Below are positions 52,397 to 61,566 of a stretch of DNA of 64,000 bases, piece after piece. Positions within the stretch are counted from its first letter, which is position 1. Every line of letters starts with the position of its first letter. This stretch comes from Streptomyces sp. ERV7 (GTDB lineage: Bacteria > Actinomycetota > Actinomycetes > Streptomycetales > Streptomycetaceae): assembly GCF_001653515.1 (NCBI RefSeq), contig NZ_LYOY01000001.1, forward strand, positions 1,116,001 to 1,180,000, given 5' to 3'. A program made the position numbers and the translations under genes. The notes under the pieces were generated by a model. It was given only the letters and a program-made list of their open reading frames with translations, made no database searches and was not told the origin of the DNA.

Positions 52397-54341
52397 GCGA
52401 CTCGATCTGGAAGCAGCCGAGCGTCTCGGTGGAACGGATGAGCCGGTAGGTCGGCAGGTCCCCCTCGGGGACCTGGCGCGGGTCGTCGAGGTCCAGCTTC
52501 CGGCCGGTGGTGCGGCCGATCTCGGCGACCGCGTGCGCCATCGCCGACTGCATCCGTACGCCGAGGACGTCCAGCTTGAGCAGTCCGAGGTCCTCCACGT
52601 CCTCCTTGTCGAACTGGGACATGGGGATGGGGGCACCTCCCTGGCCCTTGAGGCCTTGGGGGACCTCGCCGCTGGTCGGGACCACCGGGGTGCGGCGCAG
52701 CAGCGTGATGTTCGAGAGCAGCACTCCGCACGGGTGCATGGCGATCCCGCGCGGCAGCCCGTCCAGCGCCTCGACCAGCTCCCACAGCCTGCCGTGCCGC
52801 CCCTGCTCCGCCGCGATCTCGCGCAGCTCCGGCAGTTCGGCCATCGCGGTGCGGGCGTCGCGGGCCCGGATGTGCGGGAAGGACTTGGCGATCCGGTCGA
52901 TCTCGGCCGGGTCCATGGACAGTGCGGCGCCCACGTCGCGTACGGCGTGGCGGACCCGGTAGGTCTCGGGCATGGCGACGGCGGCGACACGTTCGCTGCC
53001 GAAGCGGCCGATGATCGCGCGGTAGACGTCGAGGCGGCGGGCGGACTCGACGTCGATGTCGATGTCCGGCAGCGCATAGCGCCGGGCGGACAGGAAGCGC
53101 TCCATCAGCAGGCCGTGTGCGACGGGGTCGGCGTGGGCGATGCCGAGGAGGTGGTTGACGAGCGACCCGGCGCTGGAGCCGCGCGCGGCCACCCGGATGC
53201 CCATCTCCCGTATGTCGTCGACGACTCGGGCGACGGTGAGGAAGTACGCGGCGAAGCCGTGGGCGGCGATGACGTCCAGTTCCCGGTGCATCCGCTCCCA
53301 GTACGCGCGGTCGCCGTCGTAGCCGCGCAGCACCATGCCGGCGGCGGCCCGGGAGGCGAGGACCCGCTGCGGGGCGCGGTCGGCGGCGCCGACGAGGTGG
53401 GGCTCGGGGAAGTAGCTGTACGTCTTGATGCCCAGCTCCTCGCCGGGGTCGACCAGGCACGCGGCGGCGGTCTCCTCGGTCGTGGCGAGCAGCCGGTGCG
53501 CGGTGTCCCGGCGGAACCCGGCGGCCTCGGCGACCTGTTCGGCGGCCCGGGCCATGGCGGCGGGATCCTTGAGCCAGCGCTCGCCGCTGTCCAGCCCCCG
53601 GCGCGGATCGACGGGGACGAGCCTGCGGGCCGCGTCCAGGACGTCGGCGACCGGCCCGAGCCCGGCGTCCGCGTACCGCACGGCGTTGGTCAGCACGGCC
53701 GGTACGCCCTGTTCGGCGGCGAGGCCGAGGGTGCGGGCGGCGAGCCGCAGCGAGCCGGGCCCGGTGCCCGGGCGCCCGTGGTGCACGACCTCAAGGCGCA
53801 GGGCGTCGCCGTACAGCTCGCGCCAGGGGGCGAGGAGGTGTACGGCCCGGTCCGGGCGGCCGGCGGCGAGCGCCCTGCCCACCTCGGAGGCCGGTCCGAG
53901 CAGCACGGTGAGTCCGTCGGCGGGCAGCGCGGACCAGGAGAGGGCGGGCTGTCCGGTGGCGGTGTGGGCGGCGGTGATCAGCCGGCAGAGCTCCGCCCAG
54001 CCGGCGGCGCCGTCCCGGGCGAGGAAGGTGGCGCGCGGCGCCGACTCGTCGACGAAGGCGCCGCCCCGCACCGGGGTGCGCGGACGCCGGGCCGGGGCGC
54101 CCCCCTCCGCTTGTTCGGGGAGGTGTCCGGGGACGGCGAGGTCAGTGCCGAAGAGCGGGCGCACCCCCGCCGCCGCACACGCCTTGGCGAAGCGCACGGC
54201 GCCGGCGAGGGTGTCCCGGTCGGTGAGGGCGAGTGCGTCCATCCCCAGGTCGGCGGCGCGCTCGACCAGCCGTTCCGGGTGGGAAGCCCCGTACCGCAGG
54301 GAGTAACCCGAAACCGTGCGCAGATGCGTGAAGCCGGGCAC
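52391..54341 (-). pseudogene. dnaE2: Host dnaE2, 5' part
   Basis: Starts at GTG 54341 (AGGAGG 5 bases upstream). It contains the PHP domain (FTHLRTVSGYSLRYG), both palm aspartates (YALPDIDIDVES, about residue 425) and the third (LLKLDVLGVRMQS, about 590), ending QIESPG at residue 650. After the core the frame runs on into the element to 52128 with a nonsense tail (LLYCLSHCRFS). Fingers end, HhH and OB-fold are on the other side of the insertion. Upstream lies a LexA-type box. Confidence 0.93.
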
Positions 54342-54397
54342 CCGCACCTCCTGGACCAGTCGTTCTCACTTCCCCCTCCTTTCACCATAGACCAATT

Positions 54398-54413
54398 TCG
54401 AACGCACGTACGA
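54398..54413. promoter_or_regulatory. LexA-type SOS box upstream of host dnaE2
   Basis: TCGAACGCACGTACGA matches TCGAAC-N4-GTTCGA with one mismatch. It lies about 57 bases before the dnaE2 start and about 100 bases before the divergent membrane protein gene. Confidence 0.65.
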
Positions 54414-54514
54414 CACACATGTTCGATACGTATGGGGCACCTCGCTCCGCGGACGTCAGCCATTCGGCCCCGCCCCGACTGCGCCGCCCTGCCGCGCCCC
54501 GGAGCGTGAGGGAC

Positions 54515-55558
54515 ATGACGTTCGTCGACGAGGTGAAGAGCGCCGTCACCGTGCGGGCCGCGCTGCTGGTCATCGGGGTGCTCGGACTGATGGTCGCGTT
54601 CATCGCGTCCTATGCCGGGGCCTTCCACAGCCCCAAGCCGAAGGACGTCCCGTTCGGGGTGGTCGCGCCCGCGGAGATCAGCGCCCAGGCCGTGCAGCGG
54701 CTGAACGCGCTCCCCGGCGGCGCGCTGGACGCCCGTGCGGTCAAGGACCGGGCCGAGGCGACCCGGAAGCTGCGCGACCGCGACATCGACGGCGCGCTGA
54801 TCGTCGACCCGGGGTCCACCACCGACACCCTGCTCGTCGCGGGCGGTGGCGGGGCGTCCCTCTCGCAGGCCGTCGAGCTGGTGGTCACCGCGATCGAGAA
54901 GGCCGAGCAGCGCACCGTGAAGGTGGTCGACGTCGCTCCGGCCGACCGGCAGGACGCTCGCGGTCTGTCCTCGTTCTACCTGGTCGTCGGCTGGTGCGTG
55001 GGCGGCTATCTGTGCGCCGCGATCCTGGCGATCAGCCATGGCGCCCGGCCCGCCAACACCCAGCGGGCGGTGATCCGCCTCGCCGCGCTCGCGGTGTACT
55101 CGATCGCCGCCGGGCTGCTCGGCGCCCTGATCATCGGGCCGGTGCTCGGTGCGCTGCCGGGCAGCTATCCGAGCCTGGCGGGCCTGGGCGCCCTGGTGGT
55201 GTTCGCCGTCGGCGCCACCACCCTGGCCTTCCAGGGCCTCGCCGGGATCGTCGGCATCGGCCTCGCGATCCTGGTCGTCGTCGTCCTGGGCAACCCGAGC
55301 GCGGGCGGCGCCTATCCGTATCCGCTGCTGCCGCCGTTCTGGAAGGCGATCGGCCCCGCGCTGCCCCCGGGCGCGGGCACCTGGGTGGCGCGCTCCATCG
55401 CGTACTTCCGGGGCAACTCGGTCACCGGCCCGCTCCTGGTGCTCTCCGCCTGGGCGGTGGGCGGGGCCGTGGTCACCCTGGTCATGGCCGGGCTGCGCAA
55501 GAGGGACGAGGGCGCGGGGGACGACCCGCTCGAAGTGGGCGCCCGCGCCGACGCCTGA
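54515..55558 (+). CDS. ABC-2/YhgE-like membrane protein of unknown function
   Basis: 347 residues. One helix at the N-terminus (residues about 14-38), an extracellular domain of about 110 residues (HSPKPKDVPFGVVAP, DIDGALIVDPGSTTDTLLVAGGGG), then about five C-terminal helices. This is the layout of ABC-2 permease or phage infection protein (YhgE/Pip-like) families. The ATG at 54515 follows GTGAGGG closely. It diverges from dnaE2 with the SOS box between them, so LexA may affect both genes; this is inference. Confidence 0.7.
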   Translation: MTFVDEVKSAVTVRAALLVIGVLGLMVAFIASYAGAFHSPKPKDVPFGVVAPAEISAQAVQRLNALPGGALDARAVKDRAEATRKLRDRDIDGALIVDPGSTTDTLLVAGGGGASLSQAVELVVTAIEKAEQRTVKVVDVAPADRQDARGLSSFYLVVGWCVGGYLCAAILAISHGARPANTQRAVIRLAALAVYSIAAGLLGALIIGPVLGALPGSYPSLAGLGALVVFAVGATTLAFQGLAGIVGIGLAILVVVVLGNPSAGGAYPYPLLPPFWKAIGPALPPGAGTWVARSIAYFRGNSVTGPLLVLSAWAVGGAVVTLVMAGLRKRDEGAGDDPLEVGARADA

Positions 55559-55593
55559 GCCCCCTCCTGGAACTCGCTCCGGATTCCCCTGAG

Positions 55594-56466
55594 TTACGGA
55601 GCCTTGCCTTCACTTTCGGCACCGGCTGCCGCCTCCACGCCGGTTGCCGCCTCCGCACCAGCCGCCGTCTCCGTACCCGTCACCACCGAGGGTGGCTGCG
55701 CCGCCTGCGGGGCCGCCCGTTCCAGGAACCTCAGCAGCTCCACCGGGAACGGCAGGACCAGTGTCGAGTTCTTCTCGGCCGCCACCGCCACCACCGTCTG
55801 GAGCAGCCGCAGTTGGAGGGCCGCGGGCTGCTGCGACATCACCCCGGCCGCCTCGGCCAGCTTCTTGGAGGCCTGGAGCTCCGCGTCCGCGTTGATCACC
55901 CGCGCCCGGCGCTCCCGGTCGGCCTCGGCCTGACGGGCCATCGAGCGCTTCATCGTCTCCGGCAGCGAGACGTCCTTGATCTCCACCCGGTCGATCTGCA
56001 CGCCCCACCCCATCGCCGGGCTGTCGATCATCAGCTCCAGACCCTGGTTGAGCTTCTCGCGGTTGGAGAGCAGATCGTCGAGGTCGCTCTTGCCGATGAT
56101 CGAGCGCAGTGAGGTCTGGGCCATCTGGGAGACCGCGAAGCGGTAGTCCTCGACCTGGATGACCGCGTCGGACGGGTCGACCACCTTGAAGTAGATCACC
56201 GCGTCCACCCGGACCGTGACGTTGTCCCGGGTGATCCCGTCCTGCGCCGGGACCGGCATCGTCACAATCTGCATGTTCACCTTGTGGAGACGGTCGGCGA
56301 ACGGAAGGATCAGGGTGAATCCCGGGCCGCGCACCGATCCCCTGAGTTTGCCCAGCCGGAAGACCACACCGCGTTCGTACTGCTTGACGACCCGGGCCGC
56401 CGCCATCACATACACGATGCCGACGGAACCGACGGCCACGGCCGTCGCCACCACTGCTTCGACCAT
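55594..56466 (-). CDS. SPFH/band-7 slipin-like membrane protein
   Basis: 290 residues. An N-terminal helix (residues about 4-24) precedes VVKQYERGVVFRLGKLRG and a full band-7 domain (GFTLILPFADRL, TVRVDAVIYFKVVDP, LRSIIGKSDLDDLLSNRE). The C-terminal tail is Ala/Glu-rich. It is the slipin group that forms membrane microdomains, often beside NfeD proteases, though none is present here. The ATG at 56466 is used. Confidence 0.9.
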   Translation of the reverse strand: MVEAVVATAVAVGSVGIVYVMAAARVVKQYERGVVFRLGKLRGSVRGPGFTLILPFADRLHKVNMQIVTMPVPAQDGITRDNVTVRVDAVIYFKVVDPSDAVIQVEDYRFAVSQMAQTSLRSIIGKSDLDDLLSNREKLNQGLELMIDSPAMGWGVQIDRVEIKDVSLPETMKRSMARQAEADRERRARVINADAELQASKKLAEAAGVMSQQPAALQLRLLQTVVAVAAEKNSTLVLPFPVELLRFLERAAPQAAQPPSVVTGTETAAGAEAATGVEAAAGAESEGKAP

Positions 56467-56579
56467 CACGGCCCCCAAGGGTCCGAATCGGACGTGTACT
56501 TCGACGGTAACTCCGCTTCCGTCCCAGGGGGAGTCCCGGTCACACTCCACTGAATGGGTAAACCGCGGGCGGGAGGGGA

Positions 56580-57548
56580 ATGCCGCAACAGTCGATGCCT
56601 GTATACGACAACCGATATGGGCGGTACGAGCACGGGCCCGGCGATCGGTATCGCGATCCACGACCTCAGGGGGCACGAGTGCGCGGTCGGGTGCGCGCGG
56701 CCGACGGCCGGCATCTGATGGTGGAGCGCTTCGGGGACCCGCGGGGCAGGCCGGTCTTCCTGCTGCACGGCACCCCGGGCAGCCGTCTCGGCCCCGCGCC
56801 GCGCGGCATGGTGCTCTACCAGCGCCGGATGCAGCTGATCGCCTACGACCGGCCCGGCTACGGCGGCTCCGACCGGCTGGAGGGCCGCAGCGTCGCCGAC
56901 GTCGTCCAGGACGTGAAGACGATCGCGGACAGTTACGGGCTGGAACGCTTCGCCGTCGTCGGCCGCTCCGGCGGCGCCCCGCACGCGCTGGCCTGCGCCG
57001 CCCTGCTGCCCGAGCGGGTCACCAGAACCGCGGCGCTGGTCACCCTGGCGCCCCGGGACGCGGCCGGGCTCGACTGGTTCGACGGGATGACCGCCTACAA
57101 CGTGGAGGAGTACACCACCGCCACGGTCGACCCCGAGGAGTTCGCGGCCCGGCTCATCCCGCGCTCCGACGAGATCCGCAAGAACCCCATCCAGCTCCTG
57201 GACGAGCTGCGCCGCGACCTCACCCACGCCGACCGGATGGTGGTCAAGGACGCGGGTGTGCGCTCCATGCTGCTGCGCAACTACCAGGAGGCGCTGCGCA
57301 CTTCGGCGTACGGGTGGATCGACGACGCGCTCGCCCTGAGCAGCCCATGGGGGTTCGACCCCGCCGACATCATCGGCGAGGTGCTGCTCTGGCACGGCGT
57401 CAAGGACGTGTTCTCACCGGTCGGCCACTCCCGTTGGCTCGCCGAACGCATCCCGGGCGCCACGGCCGTACTGGAGCCGGCCGCCGCCCACTTCGACGCC
57501 CTGCACGCCCTGCCCGACATCCTCACCTGGCTGATCGAGGAGGACTGA
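56580..57548 (+). CDS. Alpha/beta hydrolase
   Basis: 322 residues. Oxyanion segment FLLHGTPGSRLG (about 60), nucleophile VVGRSGGAPHALA (Ser near 125), acid in LLWHGVKDVFSP (about 275) and the catalytic His in AAAHFDALH (about 305). A typical single-domain esterase, lipase or epoxide-hydrolase-like protein with an N-terminal 40-residue Arg/Tyr-rich extension. Substrate unknown. It diverges from the slipin gene. Confidence 0.87.
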   Translation: MPQQSMPVYDNRYGRYEHGPGDRYRDPRPQGARVRGRVRAADGRHLMVERFGDPRGRPVFLLHGTPGSRLGPAPRGMVLYQRRMQLIAYDRPGYGGSDRLEGRSVADVVQDVKTIADSYGLERFAVVGRSGGAPHALACAALLPERVTRTAALVTLAPRDAAGLDWFDGMTAYNVEEYTTATVDPEEFAARLIPRSDEIRKNPIQLLDELRRDLTHADRMVVKDAGVRSMLLRNYQEALRTSAYGWIDDALALSSPWGFDPADIIGEVLLWHGVKDVFSPVGHSRWLAERIPGATAVLEPAAAHFDALHALPDILTWLIEED

Positions 57549-57630
57549 CCGCACGCGGTACCCGGCGAGGGAACCGGTGCGATCACTCCGGTCGCACCGG
57601 CCGTCCCCTCGTCTCACACCGCCGGTCGTC

Positions 57631-60600
57631 TCACACCGCCAGCGGCTCCAGGTCCCGCTGCACCCTGCGCTCGTCCCGGGCGATCCGGACGAACGCGTGC
57701 TCGTCGCCGAGCAGACGCTGGAGCTCCTCCACGGCCTCCGCCCGTACGTGCGTCGCCTCCTCCTTGCGACCCAGCCCGTCGAGCGTCACCGCCATGTTCG
57801 CGGCGCAGGCGAGCGTCTCGGGGTGGTGCGCCCCCAGCACCTCCCGCAGCCGTGCGACCGCGTTGCGCTCGATCTCCAGGGCGCTCTCCAGATCACCCAT
57901 GTCGGCCTTCACATTGGCGAGGTTGACGGTGGCGAACAACGCGTGCGGATGGTTCTCGCCGAGTATGTCGCGCATCGTCCGTATGGTGTTCTCCAACAGG
58001 GTGTCGGCGGCGTCGAGCGACCCGCAGCCCCACTGGTAGATGCCCAGGTTGTTGGTGGCCGCCAGGGTGTACGGATGCCGCTCCCCCGGCACCTTGATGT
58101 ACTGGTCGACGACCTCCTGGGCCGCGTCCCGCGCCGCCGCCGAGTCCCCGGCCGCGAACAGGTCGGCGGCCATGTTGAGGTCGCAGGCCAGCCAGTCGGG
58201 GTTGGCGGAGGTGTACTTGGCGCGGTAGCGGTTGCGGGTCGCGGTGGTCAGCCGCCGCGCGTCGTCGAGCCGGCCCGCCCGGCGCAGCGACACGGCGAGG
58301 CTCTTGGCCGCCGCCAGGGTGCCCGGGAAGGCCCGGCCCAGCTGCTGCTTGTAGAGGTCGTAGGTCCGGCTGAGCAGCGCCACCGAGTCCTCGTAGCGCC
58401 CCACCTCCCGCAGGTCCCGCGCCAGGTTCATCGCGGAGGAGAGGGTGTAGGGGTGCTCCGGGCCCAGCACCTCGGTGCGCCGGTCGTAGACGTCCTGGTC
58501 GAGCTCGCGGGCCCGGGCGTACTGGCCGAGCATCCGCATGTTCAGGGCGAGGTTGTTGGCGGCGGCGAGGGTGCGCGGGTGCGACTCGTCGAAGATCTGC
58601 CGGAACCCCTCGTGCGCCTCGGTCGCCAGCTCCATCGCCTTGCTGTACTGGCCGAGCGCGCCGAGGTCCATCGCCAGGGCGCTGGTGGTCATGTACGTGT
58701 GCGGGTGCGAGGCGCCGAGCACCTCCGTCTGACGGGACAGGGTCTCCTCGTCCAGCTCCATCGCCTCGACGTAACGGCCGCGCGAGCGAAGGATGTTGGA
58801 GAGGTGGAAGCGCAGATACAGATACTGGAGGTCGTTGGGCCCCAGCTTCTCGCGCCACTCCTCGCGCAGGTCCTCGGCGAGGTTGGCGGCCGCGTTGAAG
58901 TCACCGCGCTTCCACAGATAGCGCACCCGGTCGATGAGCAGCCGACGGGTCTCCGGCTCGTCGCACAGGCGCGCCCCCGACGGGGTCAGATGCGGCCAGA
59001 TGGTGTTGAACTGCGCCCAGGTCTCCGGGTTGTCGATCGGCTCGTCGGCGTCCGGCCGGGCGCCCGCGAGGATGCGGTGGACGGCGTGCCGGGCGTCCAT
59101 CTGCTCCTCGTCGCTCAACTGCGCCCGGATCACGGCCTGGACCAGCCGGTGCACCTGGATGGAGCTGCCGACCTGGTCGACCTTGGCGAGGGCGAACCGG
59201 CCGATCTCCCGGATGACCCGGCCGAGCACCAGCTTCTCCTGGAGCGTGGCGTCGTACGGCTTGAGCGCGTCGATCATCTCCTTGCTGTAGAGGAGATTGG
59301 CGGAGATCGGCTCGGGCGCGAAGAAGGCGCAGAGCTGGAGCAGGCGGACCGCCGCGGGTGAGCGCTGCTTCAGCCGCTCGATGGAGACGTTCCAGGTGGC
59401 GGCGACCGGCTCGGGGTATCCGGCGGGCTGGTTGAGCGCCAGGACGCTGGGGGCCTGCTGGGCCAGCTGCTCCAGATAGGCGGCGACCGGCGTCGCGGTC
59501 TCCGCGATCCACGCCGCCGCCTGCTCGACGGCGAGCGGCAGGTCGCCCACCGCGATGGCGACCTGGTCGGCGTCGTCCACGGAGAGCCCGGGGGCACGCC
59601 GCTGGAGGTGCTCGACGGACTCCTCGCGCAGGAACACGTCGACGGGCAGCGCGTCGCCGTACTGCGACCAGGTCTGGTTCCTTGAGGTGACCAGGACATG
59701 GCCCGGGCCGCCCGGCGGGAAGAACCGCTTGAGCTGCTCGGGGTCGTCCGCGTTGTCGAAGACCAGCAGCCAGCGGGAGGTGGGCACCCCGCGCCGCAGC
59801 AGGTCGATGGCCTCGCGGGAGGCGGAGTTCATGTCGTCGCCGCCCTGCACCCCGAGCCGTACGCCGAGTTCGGCGAGGCCGGCCACCACGTCGTCGGGCT
59901 GCTCGGCGGAGATCCACCAGACCAGGTCGTAGTCGGCCATGAACCGGTGGACGTACTCCAGGGCCACCTGGGTCTTGCCGACGCCGCCGAGTCCGTACAG
60001 CGTCTGCGGCTGCGGCAGGACGACGGCGAGGCCGCCGCCGAGCTGGTCGCGCATCCGCTCCAGGACCAGCGAGCGGCCGGTGAAGCCGGGGTTGCGCGGC
60101 GGTGCGTTCCAGATCTTGGGGACGGTGCCGGGGAACCGCGGTCCGGGCGCCACCCCGTCGCTGATCTGCACCGGCCGCTCCAGGGCCCGCAGCAGCGCGG
60201 TGGTGGCGTGCACCTCGTCGAGCCGGAACAGGTCCACCGGGTTGCGGTCGATGTAGGGCGCGGTGAGCCGGACGTCGCCGACCCGCAGCGGCAGCAGCTG
60301 GCGGCGGGCGCCCGAGGGGTCCTCGGCGGCGGCCCGGGACCAGATCTCCACGGCGCGGGCCGACTTGAGGTAGGCGCTGGAGAGCAGGACCACGGTACGG
60401 GCGGCGCTCTCGGCGGCGACCGCCTCCCCGTCGGCGCTGCTGGGCTCGGCCGACACATCGCGGGGCACCACCCGGAACCCGGCCCGGGTCAGCACGGACT
60501 CGATCCAGTCCGCCCACATCCGGTTCTCGGCCACATAGCTGAGGAACAGATCGGCCGGAAGGGCGGGCCTGCGGCGGGTGAAGGCGTCCCGGATCCGCAG

Positions 60601-61566
60601 CCGGATCTCCTCGTTGACCGTCGGCATCGAGGTGATCCGGCCCTCGGTGACCACGGAGGCGAGGCGCTCGAAGGCGGAGAGCAGCGAGTTGGAGAGCCCG
60701 GCCTCGTCGCCGAAGGTCGCCAGCGTCTCCTCGTAGGCGTAGTAGGGGCGGTACGGGATCTCCACCGCGCCCCAGTACGTGGTGAGTTCATCACCCGAGA
60801 GTCCGGCCGGGAAGCGGTCGAACTTGAGGCGGGCGAGCGCCCGGCCGGCGTCGGCCTTCTCCTTCTCGCCCTCGTCGATGCGCATCGGGACGGGCAGGAT
60901 GCGGATGTTCTGGCCGCTGTAGCGCTCGTCGATCTGGCGGGCCACGGAGGCGGCGCCGTCTATGGACTGGTCGCTGAGGGTGAAGCAGTCCACCAGGACG
61001 TCGGGGAGGTGGACGGTGCAGATGTCGGCGATGTCGCTGAGACCGGTGCGGCTGTCGATCAGGACGTAGTCGTAGTTCTCCTTCATGTCCTCGCGCAGGG
61101 CGTCGAAGAAGTGGCCGCCGCCGAGCCGGTCGTAGAAGTTGTCCCAGTCGAACGTGGAGACGGTCGCCGAGTACTCGCGGTTCTGCCGGCCGGCGGAGAC
61201 GAAGTCCAGGGTGCCGCCGTCGGGGAACTGCCAGCCGAGCGCCTCGGGTGTGAGGGAGACCGCGTGCGGCTGGATGCGCGCGTAGTCGCGGTGCCAGTCG
61301 TCCGAGCGCGGCACGGGACTGGTGGCGGCCCAGGCGTACTCGGTGATGAGATCGATGACCCCGGTGGTGGCGCCGAGCGTCGAGGGGTCCAGGAACGGGT
61401 GGAAGAAGCGGTGCAGCCCCGGGGCCTCCAGGTCCCAGTCCACCGCGAGGACCCGCTTGCCGTTGGCGGCAAGGATCCAGGCCGTGTTGGCGAGGGCCAT
61501 GGTGCGGCCCGTACCACCCTTGTACGAGTAGAACGTGACGATGCGTCCGTCACGACTGGCTGTCAT
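57631..61566 (-). CDS. fxsT: FxsT: FxSxx-COOH system P-loop/TIR-like/NB-ARC/TPR protein
   Basis: 1311 residues from ATG 61566 (GGAGGAG upstream; the start overlaps the fxsC stop). A MinD/ParA-like P-loop with deviant Walker A YSYKGGTGRTMALAN (about residue 15-27) is followed by a TIR-like part (ADLFLSYVAENRMWADWIE, about 342), an NB-ARC ATPase (LYGLGGVGKTQVALEY, about 527) and a long row of TPRs to the end (LGASHPHTYMTTSALAMDLG and similar). In FxSxx-COOH clusters this protein accompanies a small peptide and a radical SAM maturase. It looks like a signal-processing STAND ATPase. Confidence 0.88.
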   Translation of the reverse strand: MTASRDGRIVTFYSYKGGTGRTMALANTAWILAANGKRVLAVDWDLEAPGLHRFFHPFLDPSTLGATTGVIDLITEYAWAATSPVPRSDDWHRDYARIQPHAVSLTPEALGWQFPDGGTLDFVSAGRQNREYSATVSTFDWDNFYDRLGGGHFFDALREDMKENYDYVLIDSRTGLSDIADICTVHLPDVLVDCFTLSDQSIDGAASVARQIDERYSGQNIRILPVPMRIDEGEKEKADAGRALARLKFDRFPAGLSGDELTTYWGAVEIPYRPYYAYEETLATFGDEAGLSNSLLSAFERLASVVTEGRITSMPTVNEEIRLRIRDAFTRRRPALPADLFLSYVAENRMWADWIESVLTRAGFRVVPRDVSAEPSSADGEAVAAESAARTVVLLSSAYLKSARAVEIWSRAAAEDPSGARRQLLPLRVGDVRLTAPYIDRNPVDLFRLDEVHATTALLRALERPVQISDGVAPGPRFPGTVPKIWNAPPRNPGFTGRSLVLERMRDQLGGGLAVVLPQPQTLYGLGGVGKTQVALEYVHRFMADYDLVWWISAEQPDDVVAGLAELGVRLGVQGGDDMNSASREAIDLLRRGVPTSRWLLVFDNADDPEQLKRFFPPGGPGHVLVTSRNQTWSQYGDALPVDVFLREESVEHLQRRAPGLSVDDADQVAIAVGDLPLAVEQAAAWIAETATPVAAYLEQLAQQAPSVLALNQPAGYPEPVAATWNVSIERLKQRSPAAVRLLQLCAFFAPEPISANLLYSKEMIDALKPYDATLQEKLVLGRVIREIGRFALAKVDQVGSSIQVHRLVQAVIRAQLSDEEQMDARHAVHRILAGARPDADEPIDNPETWAQFNTIWPHLTPSGARLCDEPETRRLLIDRVRYLWKRGDFNAAANLAEDLREEWREKLGPNDLQYLYLRFHLSNILRSRGRYVEAMELDEETLSRQTEVLGASHPHTYMTTSALAMDLGALGQYSKAMELATEAHEGFRQIFDESHPRTLAAANNLALNMRMLGQYARARELDQDVYDRRTEVLGPEHPYTLSSAMNLARDLREVGRYEDSVALLSRTYDLYKQQLGRAFPGTLAAAKSLAVSLRRAGRLDDARRLTTATRNRYRAKYTSANPDWLACDLNMAADLFAAGDSAAARDAAQEVVDQYIKVPGERHPYTLAATNNLGIYQWGCGSLDAADTLLENTIRTMRDILGENHPHALFATVNLANVKADMGDLESALEIERNAVARLREVLGAHHPETLACAANMAVTLDGLGRKEEATHVRAEAVEELQRLLGDEHAFVRIARDERRVQRDLEPLAV

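Noticed and set aside
27463..54341. Split DnaE intein, because split DnaE genes are known for inteins and the tail of the 5' part reads YCLSHCRF.
   Set aside because: The break is caused by DNA insertion with a short core. No intein blocks or His-Asn end precede the 3' part, and the element carries mobility genes.
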